From Saprospiraceae bacterium (GTDB taxonomy: Bacteria > Bacteroidota > Bacteroidia > Chitinophagales > Saprospiraceae), in assembly GCA_020630495.1 (NCBI GenBank), contig JAHDBH010000001.1, positions 1 to 64,000 of the forward strand: 64,000 nucleotides of DNA. The letters run 5' to 3'. The number at the start of each line of letters is the position of its first letter. Position 1 is the first letter of the stretch. The notes beneath the pieces are model-generated. The model was not told the origin of the DNA and did no database searches. It saw only the letters and a list, made by a program, of their open reading frames with translations. This document shows positions 8,265 to 18,112 of this stretch, in pieces. The position numbers and the translations under genes were made by a program.

Positions 8265-11069
8265 ATGAAGCAGTTTGTTACTATTTGCCTACTGGTTGCC
8301 TTAGCGATCGTGCAGACTCAAGCACAGTCGTACTACTACGGCGAAGGATCTCAGATCAGCGTGGAAGAGAGCTATAGCTCCCACATCATCTTCACCCAGT
8401 CACAGCAGTCTCTCAAGCTGCTGGCTCGTTCGCCCAAGGCCCTCCCAGACGTGCAGTCTCTCGAAATCTATCCCCACAAAAAATATGCAATCATCCAGAC
8501 CAGTAATGACATCACACAGCCTGAAGATGTCATCAGCCTACTAGGTCTAGAATATGATGCCATAGATGCGGCTGCAGCCCTGATATTGGATGATGGCTTC
8601 GTGATGTATCCTACGCACACACTGGTCTACAAGCCCAGTAGAAAGGATGCCCAGCAGGAGATCGAAAACATATTGGACAAGGTGGCACACAGTCAAGTCA
8701 TAGAAAAATATGGCGTCTACCGAGTAGAGCTGCAGAGCATCAAAGATGTGCTGCCTATTGCCAATGAGCTGTATGAGTCAGGTCTTGTAGACTTCAGTCA
8801 TCCTGATTTCTATGCAGAGCTTACACACTATTCTGATCCGCTCTATCCCGATCAGTTCCAGATGAACAATACGGGCCAGACTATAGACGGATATGCAGGC
8901 GTAAATGATATGGATTGCAATGCGGCTGAAGCATGGGCGATCAGTCTGGGCTCCTCATCTATCACCGTTGCCGTGATAGATGATGGCCTCGAAGATCACG
9001 AAGACCTGGAGACATCTAGTGGTGCTAGTCGCTACATCAATGGATTTTCACCTGCCAATAATGGTAATGGTGACGCTGTAAGTGGTAGTAATCACGGTGT
9101 AGCGTGTGCAGGTATCATCGCAGCTTCGCACAATAGTATAGGAGTGCGCGGTGTAGCGCCTCTGGTGGATCTTCTCAGCGTCAACATATTTGTAGGTGGT
9201 GAGAGCACGCAGGATATAGCGGATGGTATCTCGTGGGCAAAGGATAACGGTGCAGATGTACTGAGTAACTCCTGGGGCTACACGTCATGTACGGCCTACT
9301 ATTCCAATATAGCAAATGCTATCACTGACGCCAATAACAATGGTAGAAACGGAAAGGGATGCATGGTCATCTTCGCATCTGGCAATGGCTATAAGAGTTG
9401 TGTAGACTTCCCAGCTAATGTGTCTACGGCTATCGCCGTGGGCGCCTTCACTAATCAAGGCAATCGCTCGAGCTATAGTAACTACGGTAGTGATCTAGAT
9501 ATCATGGCACCGAGTAACGCGGTGTCACCTCAGCCTGGAGCTGGTGTAAGGACGACTGACCGCATGGGCAGTGCTGGATATGCCAGTGGGAACTACACGG
9601 GAGGATTTGGTGGTACATCTGCTGCATGTCCAGTAGTTGCAGGAGTATCTGCCCTGGTCCTAGGGTACAACGACGCTCTTACATCTACGGAGCTGAGAGA
9701 TATTCTCTATAATACAGCAATAGATATGGGTCCAAGCGGTAACGATAGCGAATATGCCAATGGTCGTGTCAATGCGGAGGCAGCACTACAGTCTGCTGGA
9801 GCTGGAGGTGGATCGAGCTGCAGCGATGGCGTGCAAAATGGTCAAGAGACAGGGGTAGACTGTGGTGGACCCGACTGTGCTCCTTGTAGTAGTGGATGCC
9901 AAGATAATGAGCTGACACTCACGATCAATACGGATAATTACCCAGGTGAGACGACTTGGGAACTGCGCAATGACGCAGGCAGCGTGATAGCATCTGGAGG
10001 GCCGTACGCACAGGCGGGTACTACCTATACAGAAGCTATATGTGCAGCTGACGATTGCTATGATTTCACCATATTTGACTCCTACGGTGATGGTATCTGC
10101 TGTGCCTATGGCAATGGCTCATATAGTCTAGTGGATGGATCGACTACACTGGCAAGTGGTGGGGCATTTGGATCACAAGAAACCACGAGCTTCTGCCTTG
10201 GTGGAAGCAGCGGTCCGAGCTGCGACGATGGCGTGCAAAATGGTGACGAGACAGGCGTAGACTGCGGAGGTAGCGCTTGTCCCGCGTGTCCGTCTGGTGA
10301 TGAAACAGTGCTGGCTCACTTCTTTGAGTCTGGCTGGGACGGATGGGCCGATGGTGGTGGTGACTGCTACAGATATAGCGGTAGTAGATCATATGAGGGC
10401 GATTGGTCTATCAGAATCAGGGATAACTCTGGCACTCGATCTGCTATGACCTCATCCGCCTATGATCTCAGTGGCTACAGTAGTATCGAAATAGAGTTTT
10501 ATTTCTATGCATACAGCATGGAAAATGGAGAAGACTTCTGGGTAAGATTCTATAATGGCAGTAGCTGGCAGACTGTCGCTACCTATGCAAGCGGAACCAA
10601 TTTTGACAATAATACCTTCTATGTGGCCCGTATAAACTTAGATGCGTCATCGTACAATCTGGCAAGCAATTCTCGCTTTAGATTTCAGTGTGATGCTAGC
10701 ACCAATGCCGATCACGTATACATAGATGCAGTCACAGTGACGGGCTTTGGCGTCTCTCAGAATGGAACTTCCCAGCAGAGCGAACCCGTGGCTATCACTA
10801 GTATGATCTCTCCAGATATATACACCAGCGTGTCATCTGAGGAAGACCTAGTGCTATATCCTAATCCAGCTAGAGAAGTCGTCGCGATCACGGCGAGCGA
10901 GCCTATCCAGGAACTTGCGCTAGTATCCCTGTCAGGAGAAGTACTGCGCACTCTGAAGTCTGATAGTCGCACTATCCAGCTGAGAGTAGATGACATGACG
11001 CCTGGGACATACATCGTCCAGGTCACTACTACTGAAGATAGCTATGCGGAGACGCTGATCGTCTTCTAA
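8265..11069 (+). CDS. T9SS-secreted subtilisin-like S8 serine protease
   Basis: Secreted protease of 934 residues. Signal peptide (QTQAQ), a propeptide-like region, then an S8 catalytic domain with Asp in AVIDDGLEDH (about 236), His in NHGVACAGI (about 276) and Ser in GGTSAACPVVAG (about 450). After it come two Cys-rich linkers of the form DGVQNGxETGVDCGG, flanking a domain with IFDSYGDGICC, then a jelly-roll-like module (about 680-830) and a type A sorting tail (VLYPNPARE to ETLIVF). The linkers are common in secreted Bacteroidota proteins. Expected role is extracellular protein breakdown. A rho-independent terminator follows directly. Confidence 0.93.
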   Translation: MKQFVTICLLVALAIVQTQAQSYYYGEGSQISVEESYSSHIIFTQSQQSLKLLARSPKALPDVQSLEIYPHKKYAIIQTSNDITQPEDVISLLGLEYDAIDAAAALILDDGFVMYPTHTLVYKPSRKDAQQEIENILDKVAHSQVIEKYGVYRVELQSIKDVLPIANELYESGLVDFSHPDFYAELTHYSDPLYPDQFQMNNTGQTIDGYAGVNDMDCNAAEAWAISLGSSSITVAVIDDGLEDHEDLETSSGASRYINGFSPANNGNGDAVSGSNHGVACAGIIAASHNSIGVRGVAPLVDLLSVNIFVGGESTQDIADGISWAKDNGADVLSNSWGYTSCTAYYSNIANAITDANNNGRNGKGCMVIFASGNGYKSCVDFPANVSTAIAVGAFTNQGNRSSYSNYGSDLDIMAPSNAVSPQPGAGVRTTDRMGSAGYASGNYTGGFGGTSAACPVVAGVSALVLGYNDALTSTELRDILYNTAIDMGPSGNDSEYANGRVNAEAALQSAGAGGGSSCSDGVQNGQETGVDCGGPDCAPCSSGCQDNELTLTINTDNYPGETTWELRNDAGSVIASGGPYAQAGTTYTEAICAADDCYDFTIFDSYGDGICCAYGNGSYSLVDGSTTLASGGAFGSQETTSFCLGGSSGPSCDDGVQNGDETGVDCGGSACPACPSGDETVLAHFFESGWDGWADGGGDCYRYSGSRSYEGDWSIRIRDNSGTRSAMTSSAYDLSGYSSIEIEFYFYAYSMENGEDFWVRFYNGSSWQTVATYASGTNFDNNTFYVARINLDASSYNLASNSRFRFQCDASTNADHVYIDAVTVTGFGVSQNGTSQQSEPVAITSMISPDIYTSVSSEEDLVLYPNPAREVVAITASEPIQELALVSLSGEVLRTLKSDSRTIQLRVDDMTPGTYIVQVTTTEDSYAETLIVF

Positions 11070-11095
11070 GATAGTCTTCTACGTACTATGTAGCG

Positions 11096-11127
11096 AAAGA
11101 GGCCTGGCGGATCGTCGGGCCTCTTTT
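11096..11127 (+). terminator. Rho-independent terminator after the subtilase
   Basis: AAAGAGGCC pairs with GGCCTCTTT around a 13-nt loop and ends in a T-run, 27 nt past the stop codon. Confidence 0.75.
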
Positions 11128-11322
11128 GCTTTCATTATCGTATAGGACAGGCGCGGTAGCGCTATTTCTTTGAGAGAGCTCGCATTGGCCCTAACAAGGC
11201 ATTAAGAATTTTGCGGCAGATTTTGGATGAGTTTAAGAAGCTCAGATAGATGCTGTGATATACTTAATATTTGGCTATGTGACTTTAAGATCATCATAGT
11301 ATATCAGGTGAGTGGCGTGGAA

Positions 11323-11330
11323 TAGATTTG
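11323..11330 (+). promoter_or_regulatory. -7 box TAGATTTG
   Basis: Exact match to TAnnTTTG, 33 nt before the ATG at 11364. It overlaps the upstream start used in the ORF track (11328), so that start would not be transcribed. Confidence 0.6.
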
Positions 11331-11363
11331 TTCTATTCAATAACACAGATAAAACCTGACATT

Positions 11364-11924
11364 ATGAAAACAATTATTACTTTTTGCCTTGTATGCGTTG
11401 CATTTTTTTCTACGGCCCAGGAAAGTCTTTTGGATGATTACCGTGCTGAAGATTATGGACAAGGGACCTCTATAGGTCTGAATATCTTTGGCGATGGGCT
11501 TGGCTTGATGCTGAGACGAACTCTGGGCTCTCAGGATCAGATAGAGATCAATCCATCTTTTTGGATTCTCGGAATACAGGATGTGAACGATGACGTGACT
11601 TGGTATGGCGGTGCTTTTCTACGCGCTGGATACAATTTTTACATGGGAAATACACTGAAGATCAAGGGCAATGAGCATAGAATCAAAGAAAAGTATCGCA
11701 AGCACTATATCTCTGTCAAGCCTGGCATAGGAACATCTGTAGTAGAAGGTGCCGGGGTGGCGTTCACATGGCATCGTGAAACCTTCAGAAATAAAAATGC
11801 CAAGGCCGCAAGAGGTCTCGATCTAGGAGTAGAATATCGATCATATTTTGGAGAGCCTACAGGTGTACAATTTAGGAATTACTACGGTGTCTATTTACGG
11901 ATAGACTGGAGCTGGTATCGCTAA
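11364..11924 (+). CDS. Secreted, probably outer-membrane beta-barrel protein
   Basis: Hypothetical protein of 186 residues. I start it at MKTIITFCL rather than 11328 because that Met begins a clean signal peptide (cleavage after FFSTAQ) and the earlier codon sits in a -7 promoter box. The mature part alternates polar and aromatic residues in strands (IGLNIFGDGLGLML, GAFLRAGYNFYMG, GLDLGVEYRSYFG, YYGVYLRIDWSWY) and ends in an aromatic residue followed by Arg, consistent with a small 8-strand barrel. No enzymatic motif is seen. A strong terminator follows. Confidence 0.75.
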   Translation: MKTIITFCLVCVAFFSTAQESLLDDYRAEDYGQGTSIGLNIFGDGLGLMLRRTLGSQDQIEINPSFWILGIQDVNDDVTWYGGAFLRAGYNFYMGNTLKIKGNEHRIKEKYRKHYISVKPGIGTSVVEGAGVAFTWHRETFRNKNAKAARGLDLGVEYRSYFGEPTGVQFRNYYGVYLRIDWSWYR

Positions 11925-11934
11925 TAGATATAGC

Positions 11935-11968
11935 AAAAGGGGGCTCGCTTATCGCGAGCCCCCTTTTT
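11935..11968. terminator. Bidirectional rho-independent terminator
   Basis: Perfect 10-bp stem GGGGGCTCGC with loop TTATC, an A-run on the left and T5 on the right. It separates convergent transcripts and should work in both directions. Confidence 0.9.
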
Positions 11969-11991
11969 AATTTATCGTCTGTCACTGAGAA

Positions 11992-12450
11992 TCAGTCGAC
12001 CTGGGTTTCAGAAATTTCTTTTCCGCTGTATTTGTTTTTTAGTGCGGGGTAAATGACAAATGTCAGGAGCAAGCCTATGACTACGGATTCCATGATAAGT
12101 ATGCCGCTCACGACGACGATGTCTGATGCCTCTTCTGGGATCATGCTATATTTCTCTAGACTGAGCTCGGGATTGATGCTGTAGAGTATGGCATTGGCAA
12201 TGACGACTATGACGCCTGCTATCGCAGCGATTTTAACATTGGCGCTCAGGGATGCGGTGAGAAATGCTGTGTCTCGATGCGATTTTCTCAGTATTGACAT
12301 GACTGTAAATAGTACTGCACCAAGTATGACGTATTTGAGAAATTTGAGTGGGCTAGCACCTAGATTACCTAGGGCGCTGAGTAGGCCGAGGTATATGGCT
12401 ATACTGATTCCCGCTATGAGGCTGTATTTAATTATGTTGGCAGTTTTCAT
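11992..12450 (-). CDS. Four-helix membrane protein (DUF4199-like)
   Basis: Hypothetical inner-membrane protein, 152 residues from MKTANIIKYS. Four hydrophobic segments are visible (YSLIAGISIAIYLG; YVILGAVLFTVM; IAAIAGVIVVIANAI; GILIMESVVIGLLL). The layout and length resemble the DUF4199 family of Bacteroidota; this is a resemblance, not a firm match. The ORF-track start at 12528 would overlap dps by 40 nt and adds a non-membrane leader, so the later Met is preferred. It follows dps by 38 nt and is probably co-transcribed with it. Confidence 0.7.
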   Translation of the reverse strand: MKTANIIKYSLIAGISIAIYLGLLSALGNLGASPLKFLKYVILGAVLFTVMSILRKSHRDTAFLTASLSANVKIAAIAGVIVVIANAILYSINPELSLEKYSMIPEEASDIVVVSGILIMESVVIGLLLTFVIYPALKNKYSGKEISETQVD

Positions 12451-12488
12451 TTGGATTTTGCTGGCTTTGATGATGTGGAAGTATGTGA

Positions 12489-12965
12489 TTATACGAAGCG
12501 TCGTGAGATCCAAGAATCGATCATCCATGATCTCTTTTCTAGATCACCGAGCATTCCTGCAATGAGGTCTACTGTGCCTTCATCGTGGACTTCAGAGGCA
12601 TCAGCGATGATTTCCCGCATGCATTGGATAAGATCGGTATGATTACTTAGAGTGACGGTGAGCATGTCTTTATCGGAGAGAATATCTTTGGCTTCTTTTA
12701 CAAGAGAGTACTCGAGATATTCACTGACATTGCCCATAGGCTTGTGGCGAATTGTGAGAATTCGCTCAGCCACTTCATCGATCTTGACTTTTGCATCATT
12801 GTACAACTGTTCAAAGAGCTCGTGCAATTCAAAGAAGTTGTTTCCCTTGACGTGCCAGTGAAAGCTGCGTAGATTCTGATAGTAAATTTGATAAGATGCT
12901 AGAAATACATTAAGCTTCTTGGCAACAGATGATAGATGTTCTTTTTCTATACCTAGATAATTCAT
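12489..12965 (-). CDS. dps: Dps family DNA-protecting ferritin-like protein
   Basis: Miniferritin of 158 residues, the usual Dps length. The ferroxidase signature is clear: NLRSFHWHVKGNNFFELHE carries the His residues and the FFxLHExFExLY pattern shared between subunits. Dps forms dodecamers that oxidise Fe(II) with peroxide, store iron and protect DNA in starvation or oxidative stress. There is no long Lys-rich N-terminal tail, so direct DNA binding is uncertain. The next gene on the same strand encodes a four-helix membrane protein. Confidence 0.92.
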   Translation of the reverse strand: MNYLGIEKEHLSSVAKKLNVFLASYQIYYQNLRSFHWHVKGNNFFELHELFEQLYNDAKVKIDEVAERILTIRHKPMGNVSEYLEYSLVKEAKDILSDKDMLTVTLSNHTDLIQCMREIIADASEVHDEGTVDLIAGMLGDLEKRSWMIDSWISRRFV

Positions 12966-13075
12966 AGATAGTACCGTGAGTTGGATTCGTGTATCAAACT
13001 GCGGAACCGTACACAGTGTTCGTAATCATCTAAGATCTATATCTAATCGCTCTAAAACTCAGGGCTCTTGAGTGC

Positions 13076-13624
13076 TCAGCGGCGCTTGATACTGACACCA
13101 TCTGTAATGAAGGAGATTCCTTGCTGGCCGTGGGTAGAGATCATCACTCCCTGTAAGACTGGATATACTTGCGTGTGCTCAGCACACCAGTCTACAATGA
13201 AGTTGGCGCCAGTCCCGCCCGCGGTATCATCTTCTTCTATGACAAATTCTATGGAGGACATCGGTCTCAGTATAAGCATACTGTCTACGTACTCCCTTAC
13301 CAGCTCGCCGTGACTGTCGTAGTAATCGATATTGTCAATGTACATAGCGTGCTCTAAGCTAGTATTGCGAATACTGAGAGTCGCCGTGAGATTGAATCTA
13401 TGGTGTATGGTAGTCGTATAGATATCCGAGTAGATGGGCACATAGACAGTATCGCATACAGCGATGTCAAGTGATGCTCTGGACTCAGCGTACACCTCAA
13501 AGCTTTGGATGCCCTGAGGCTCGGAGGAGTCTGCCTCTATCTGTGTAGGCTCGCAAGACTGAAATACAGCAAGTCCGACAAGAGAAAGAAATAGAGCTAC
13601 TACGGATGTTATTGAAATTCTCAC
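13076..13624 (-). CDS. DUF3124 domain lipoprotein
   Basis: Predicted lipoprotein of 182 residues. The N-terminal hydrophobic segment leads to a Cys in VFQSCEPT. The body matches the DUF3124 pattern as I know it: VYVPIYSDIY, LTATLSIRNTS, a DYYDSHGELV stretch, GGTGANFIVDW and a final GQQGISF. Function of the family is unknown; the domain is found in periplasmic or surface lipoproteins. It lies 9 nt downstream of the MscS gene on the same strand, so the two are probably co-transcribed. Confidence 0.8.
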   Translation of the reverse strand: MRISITSVVALFLSLVGLAVFQSCEPTQIEADSSEPQGIQSFEVYAESRASLDIAVCDTVYVPIYSDIYTTTIHHRFNLTATLSIRNTSLEHAMYIDNIDYYDSHGELVREYVDSMLILRPMSSIEFVIEEDDTAGGTGANFIVDWCAEHTQVYPVLQGVMISTHGQQGISFITDGVSIKRR

Positions 13625-13633
13625 TGAGCAAAT

Positions 13634-14635
13634 TTACTCATTTGGCTCGCTACTCGGCTCTTGGGATCTCTCTGGCTTTTGGCTTGGGCTCTCATCCGTG
13701 ATGGACTCTTCACTTGTGACTTGTATAGGCGTGTCCATCTGCAGCGTGCGGATAGGGAACGGTATATTGATCTCATGCTTGTCTAGAGCTTCCTTGAGGA
13801 TCATGATTGCCTCACTCTTTGCTTCTAGTAGGGTCAACTTAGCGGTAGCCGCTACCCAAAATCTCATCTGAAAGTCTATACTACTTCCACCAAACTCAAG
13901 GTAGTGAAATTCGATCTCCTCATTCGGGTCTTGGGGGAACTCGTCTTTGATGGCTTGTATGGCGATTTTCTTTACGCTACGTAGATCAGACTCATAGCCC
14001 ACACCGCAATTGACAGTGACGCGGACACGATCAGTGAGGCCAAAGTTCTTGAAGGGATTATCGACTATCATGCGATTGGGTATGACGACGATATTATTAT
14101 CGGGTTCTTTCACCTTGGTAGCTCGTAGATCAATATGCTCTACTTTACCTTGAAAACCATTGGTCTCAATCCAGTCACCGATATTCACCACCCTCTTGAC
14201 AGAGAGATAGATTCCTGAGAAGCTATTGGACAGAGTGCCTTGCAGCGCAAGACCTATGGCCAGACCGCCTATACCAGCTCCTGCAAGCACAGTCTTGAGT
14301 ACCGTATCGAGATTGAGGATACCGAGTGCGAGAAAGATACCTACTAGCACGATCAGCGCTCCTACCAGCGTGCTCACGAGGTCGCGGATACTTGACTGAC
14401 TGATAAATTTTGACAGTGGTTTATTTATCCATGAGGATATCTTTTTACTGAGGAATAGTGCCAGTGCAAAGACCAGTATGGCCAGGATCGCATTAGGTAG
14501 ATTGGTAACTATAGTGTCAAACCAGCCTTCGAGTCGGCCGGTCATATTGTCGATAGATTCTGAAAATTGTTCTTCCATGGTGTTTGTTTCTACGGATGAT
14601 AGCCCAGGCAGATCGTATTTGTTCGTAGTACTCAC
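13634..14635 (-). CDS. MscS family mechanosensitive ion channel
   Basis: Small-conductance mechanosensitive channel, 333 residues. Three N-terminal membrane segments (about 40-150) precede the pore-lining helix and conserved loop AGAGIGGLAIGLALQG, then the MscS beta domain (SVKRVVNIGDWIETNGFQGKV, NNIVVIPNRMIVDNPFKNF) and an alpha/beta cytoplasmic portion. The C-terminus is a Ser/Pro/Glu-rich tail. Role: pressure release during osmotic downshock. An internal Met (MEEQFSES, at 14578) is an equally good start and would widen the gap to the divergent aldehyde dehydrogenase from 35 to 92 bp, leaving room for promoters. Confidence 0.9.
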   Translation of the reverse strand: MSTTNKYDLPGLSSVETNTMEEQFSESIDNMTGRLEGWFDTIVTNLPNAILAILVFALALFLSKKISSWINKPLSKFISQSSIRDLVSTLVGALIVLVGIFLALGILNLDTVLKTVLAGAGIGGLAIGLALQGTLSNSFSGIYLSVKRVVNIGDWIETNGFQGKVEHIDLRATKVKEPDNNIVVIPNRMIVDNPFKNFGLTDRVRVTVNCGVGYESDLRSVKKIAIQAIKDEFPQDPNEEIEFHYLEFGGSSIDFQMRFWVAATAKLTLLEAKSEAIMILKEALDKHEINIPFPIRTLQMDTPIQVTSEESITDESPSQKPERSQEPSSEPNE

Positions 14636-14670
14636 ATCGAGGGTGAGACTAGCATGCCTATTTTAGCACT

Positions 14671-16083
14671 GTGAAAGAATCATCAGAGGAGTACATCACG
14701 GGAGCATTTGCGCGACAGCGCTCTACTGAGCTATCACTAGGAGCCACATCAGCTCGGGAGCGGATACGCAAGATCAGGGCTCTAGCGTATGCCGTGAAGT
14801 ATACATACAGACAACAAATCAGGGATGCCGTATACGCTGATCTGCACAAGGGTGAGGAGGAATGTGATATCACGGAAATCTACGTGGTCACTACGGAGGC
14901 GCAGCACACGATAGCACATCTGGAGAGATGGATGCGACCGCGAAAAGTGCCCACGCCACTACCACTTCTGGGATCTACCAGTCACGTGCGCTATGAAAGT
15001 AAGGGCGTAAGTCTCATCATCAGTCCGTGGAACTTCCCCATCAATCTTACGCTCGGGCCACTCATATCAGCTATAGCCGCAGGCTGTCCTGTGATGATCA
15101 AGCCATCAGAATATACTCCACGCACTACTGAGGTCATCGAGAAAATTATTTCTTCTTTATTTCCAGCTACAGAAGTGGTAGTGTGCCCTGGAGCTGTAGA
15201 GACTGCTCAGACACTGTTAAGTCTTCCTTTTCGTCATATATTTTTTACAGGCTCTCCAGCGGTGGGTAAAATAGTGATGCGTGCAGCGGCTGAGAATCTA
15301 AGTTCTGTGACCCTTGAGCTAGGGGGGAAGTCTCCTACGATTGTAGATAAAAGTGCAGATATAGGCCTTTCGGCCAAAAGAATTGCGTACGGAAAATATA
15401 TGAACGCTGGACAAATATGTATCGCTCCAGATTATCTATACGTGCACGAAGAAGTAAAAAAAGAATTTCTTGCAGAATTGCAATCCACCCTTAGTGTCAT
15501 GTATATGGATGCTCCCAAGTCGAGCGCAGCCTATGGTAGAATAGTCTCGCAGAAACATGCAGATCGATTACAAGAAATGATAAGTGAAGCGAGAAATCAT
15601 GGATGTGATATTATCAGTGCAGGTAAAGCATCCAATGAGGATCGCTATGTAGCACCTACGATTATAATTGATCCGCCTCTAGATAGCCAAGTGATGCAAG
15701 AAGAGATATTTGGCCCTGTGCTTCCTGTATTAAGCTACCGCAACATCGACGAAGTGCTTGCTACCATAAATGAAAAAGAAAAACCTCTTGCGCTCTATAT
15801 CTATGCGAGGAATAAATCGCTCATAAATAAGATTATCCAAAATACGAGAGCTGGTACGTCATGTGTAAGGCAGAATAATTTGCAATTTTTTCATGCATAT
15901 CTACCTTTTGGTGGAAGCAATCATAGCGGCATAGGTAAGGCTCATGGATATCATGGTTTCTTAGCATTTAGCAACGAGCGATCGGTGCTTACTCAGCGGA
16001 GCTTTGGGGCAACAGATATACTCAGACCTCCCTATACAGGATGGAAAAAGAAACTTGTGCAGTGGACAGTCAAGTGGCTATAA
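14671..16083 (+). CDS. Aldehyde dehydrogenase, class-3-like
   Basis: NAD(P)-dependent aldehyde dehydrogenase of 470 residues, starting at GTG. The proline-fold motif [24 protein letters not shown], the catalytic-Glu motif LELGGKSP (about 214) and the nucleophile Cys in [10 protein letters not shown] (about 248) are present. Short length and an amphipathic C-terminus ([13 protein letters not shown]) fit ALDH3/fatty-aldehyde types that oxidise medium to long aldehydes at membranes. Only 13 nt separate it from methylmalonyl-CoA mutase, implying one transcript. A shared pathway, for instance from branched-chain or odd-chain aldehydes to acyl-CoA, is inference. Confidence 0.92.
   Translation: MKESSEEYITGAFARQRSTELSLGATSARERIRKIRALAYAVKYTYRQQIRDAVYADLHKGEEECDITEIYVVTTEAQHTIAHLERWMRPRKVPTPLPLLGSTSHVRYESKGVSLIISPWNFPINLTLGPLISAIAAGCPVMIKPSEYTPRTTEVIEKIISSLFPATEVVVCPGAVETAQTLLSLPFRHIFFTGSPAVGKIVMRAAAENLSSVTLELGGKSPTIVDKSADIGLSAKRIAYGKYMNAGQICIAPDYLYVHEEVKKEFLAELQSTLSVMYMDAPKSSAAYGRIVSQKHADRLQEMISEARNHGCDIISAGKASNEDRYVAPTIIIDPPLDSQVMQEEIFGPVLPVLSYRNIDEVLATINEKEKPLALYIYARNKSLINKIIQNTRAGTSCVRQNNLQFFHAYLPFGGSNHSGIGKAHGYHGFLAFSNERSVLTQRSFGATDILRPPYTGWKKKLVQWTVKWL
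14706..14721 (+). repeat. Mini-hairpin element copy 5 (ATTT foot, stem GCGC, GACA loop)
   Basis: Reads ATTT, GCGC, GACA, GCGC and encodes part of GAFARQRS near the aldehyde dehydrogenase N-terminus. The same 16-nt word recurs as copy 11 in an unrelated gene and a different reading frame. Confidence 0.65.
15364..15379 (-). repeat. Mini-hairpin element copy 6 (TTTT foot, stem GGCC)
   Basis: Minus strand reads TTTT, GGCC, GAAA, GGCC, inside the aldehyde dehydrogenase gene (codons of GLSAKR). Confidence 0.5.
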
Positions 16084-16096
16084 AGAAAATATCGTC

Positions 16097-18112
16097 ATGA
16101 CAGAAAAAATCGAAATACCTGGAGCGGCGCCATTTACCCGTGGCCCCTACGCTAGCATGTATGCAGGTCGGCCATGGACGATCAGGCAGTACGCTGGATT
16201 TAGCACAGCTGAGGAAAGTAATGCATTCTATAAAAAAAACCTTGCAGCGGGACAAAAAGGACTTTCTGTGGCATTTGATCTTGCCACACATCGAGGCTAT
16301 GACAGTGATCATAAGAGAGTCCTCGGAGACGTAGGTATGGCTGGAGTAGCCATAGATACTGTGGAGGATATGAAGATCTTGTTCAGAAATATACCTCTAG
16401 ATAAGATGTCAGTATCCATGACGATGAATGGTGCCGTACTTCCTATAATGGCATTTTACATTGTAGCAGCTGAGGAGCAGGGGGTGGCGTCTAGTCTGCT
16501 ACGCGGCACTATCCAAAATGATATCTTAAAAGAATTCATGGTTCGCAATACCTATATATATCCGCCGCAGCAGTCTCTGCGTATTATCTCAGATATATTT
16601 CGATATACCGCGGATCATATGCCGCTGTTTAACAGTATATCCGTGAGTGGATATCATATGCATGAGGCAGGCGCGCCAGCAGCAATGGAGCTTGCCTATA
16701 CTGTTGCAGATGGTATAGAGTATGTGCGCTGTGGTGTGGAGGCAGGTCTGGATGTGGATCAATTTGCTCCGCGAATCAGTTTTTTCTGGGGGATAGGTAT
16801 GGACATACTTACTGAGATAGCTAAGCTCAGGGCGGGACGCAGGCTATGGGCCGAGCAGATGCAGCAGTTTGAGCCCACACAGGTCAAGTCTCGCATGCTG
16901 CGCACTCACTCACAGACAAGCGGATGGAGTCTTACGGAGCAGGATCCATATAACAATATCGCACGGACTACTGTGGAGGCACTCGCAGCCACATATGGAG
17001 GCACGCAGTCACTGCACACCAATAGCTATGATGAAGCCATAGCGCTGCCCACAGCAGAGTCTGCGCGTATAGCTCGTAATACGCAGAAATATCTGCAGTC
17101 TGACACTGATACGACCGATTATATAGATCCGTGGGCAGGTAGTCATATCATAGAGCAGCGCACGGACGAGCTCTATGAAGCAGCGCTCGAGCTCATCAAA
17201 GAAATAGATGCTGAAGGAGGTATGGCCCAGGCAATAGACGCAGGTATTCCTAAAATGCGAATAGAGCAAGCTGCCGCGCAGAAACAGGCACAAATAGATA
17301 GTGGACAAGAGAAAATCATTGGGGTCAATGCTTTTCAGACAGATAGAAAGACGGAGTTAGACATTCTCCAAATTGACAATACGGAGGTGCTACGCGGACA
17401 GGTAAAGCGACTCCAGATGGTCAGAGCAAATCGTGATGAGGCTGCGGTGAGGAAACAACTGTCCGAACTCAGCGCTCTCGCCGAGAACGAAGATTCTGAG
17501 AGCAATCTGCTGGAAATAGCTGTACGCGCTGCTAGAGCAAGAGCAACGCTTGGAGAGATCTCAGATGCTCTCGAGCAAGTATGGGGCCGCTACAAGGCAA
17601 CTAATCAATTGATCACTGGAGTATATGCACGTCATGCCATGGAAGACCAGCACTTTGTAAGAGCCAAGGAACTGTCTGATCAATTCGCTGCAATGGATGG
17701 TCGTAGACCTAGAATAATGATCGCCAAACTGGGTCAAGATGGTCATGACAGAGGTGCCAAGGTCATCGCTACCAGCTTTGCAGATCTAGGATTTGACGTA
17801 GACATAGGCCCGCTCTTTCAGACACCGGAGGAAGCAGCTCGGCAGGCAATAGAAAATGACGTACATCTACTAGGAATATCATCTCTGGCCGCAGGTCACC
17901 GTACACTCGTGCCTCAGACCATAGCCGCACTAGCTGATCATGGAGCCTCGCATATCAGAGTCATTGCGGGTGGGGTGATCCCTGAGCAGGATTATGAGCA
18001 ACTCTATCAGGATGGTGTAGATTTTATCTTTGGTCCAGGTACAGTTATTTCTCGAGCTGCCATAGAAATCCTAGAGCGCATGATCGACTCTCACGAATCC
18101 TCATCTACATAG
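16097..18112 (+). CDS. mutB: Methylmalonyl-CoA mutase, large subunit
   Basis: Adenosylcobalamin-dependent interconversion of (R)-methylmalonyl-CoA and succinyl-CoA. The TIM-barrel domain begins at once with [15 protein letters not shown] and [47 protein letters not shown] and [14 protein letters not shown] follow. The C-terminal B12 domain has the DGHDRG ligand motif (about 548). At 671 residues it lacks roughly the first 50 residues seen in enteric-type enzymes, a region involved in subunit contact. The ORF-track start (16004) only adds a frame-shifted read of the preceding gene. No small-subunit gene, epimerase or MeaB lies nearby. Its last 22 bp overlap the convergent hemW. Confidence 0.93.
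   Translation: MTEKIEIPGAAPFTRGPYASMYAGRPWTIRQYAGFSTAEESNAFYKKNLAAGQKGLSVAFDLATHRGYDSDHKRVLGDVGMAGVAIDTVEDMKILFRNIPLDKMSVSMTMNGAVLPIMAFYIVAAEEQGVASSLLRGTIQNDILKEFMVRNTYIYPPQQSLRIISDIFRYTADHMPLFNSISVSGYHMHEAGAPAAMELAYTVADGIEYVRCGVEAGLDVDQFAPRISFFWGIGMDILTEIAKLRAGRRLWAEQMQQFEPTQVKSRMLRTHSQTSGWSLTEQDPYNNIARTTVEALAATYGGTQSLHTNSYDEAIALPTAESARIARNTQKYLQSDTDTTDYIDPWAGSHIIEQRTDELYEAALELIKEIDAEGGMAQAIDAGIPKMRIEQAAAQKQAQIDSGQEKIIGVNAFQTDRKTELDILQIDNTEVLRGQVKRLQMVRANRDEAAVRKQLSELSALAENEDSESNLLEIAVRAARARATLGEISDALEQVWGRYKATNQLITGVYARHAMEDQHFVRAKELSDQFAAMDGRRPRIMIAKLGQDGHDRGAKVIATSFADLGFDVDIGPLFQTPEEAARQAIENDVHLLGISSLAAGHRTLVPQTIAALADHGASHIRVIAGGVIPEQDYEQLYQDGVDFIFGPGTVISRAAIEILERMIDSHESSST

Noticed and set aside
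16004-16096. N-terminal extension of methylmalonyl-CoA mutase in the ORF track
   Set aside because: It is the aldehyde dehydrogenase 3' end read in another frame; the mutase family does not have this sequence.
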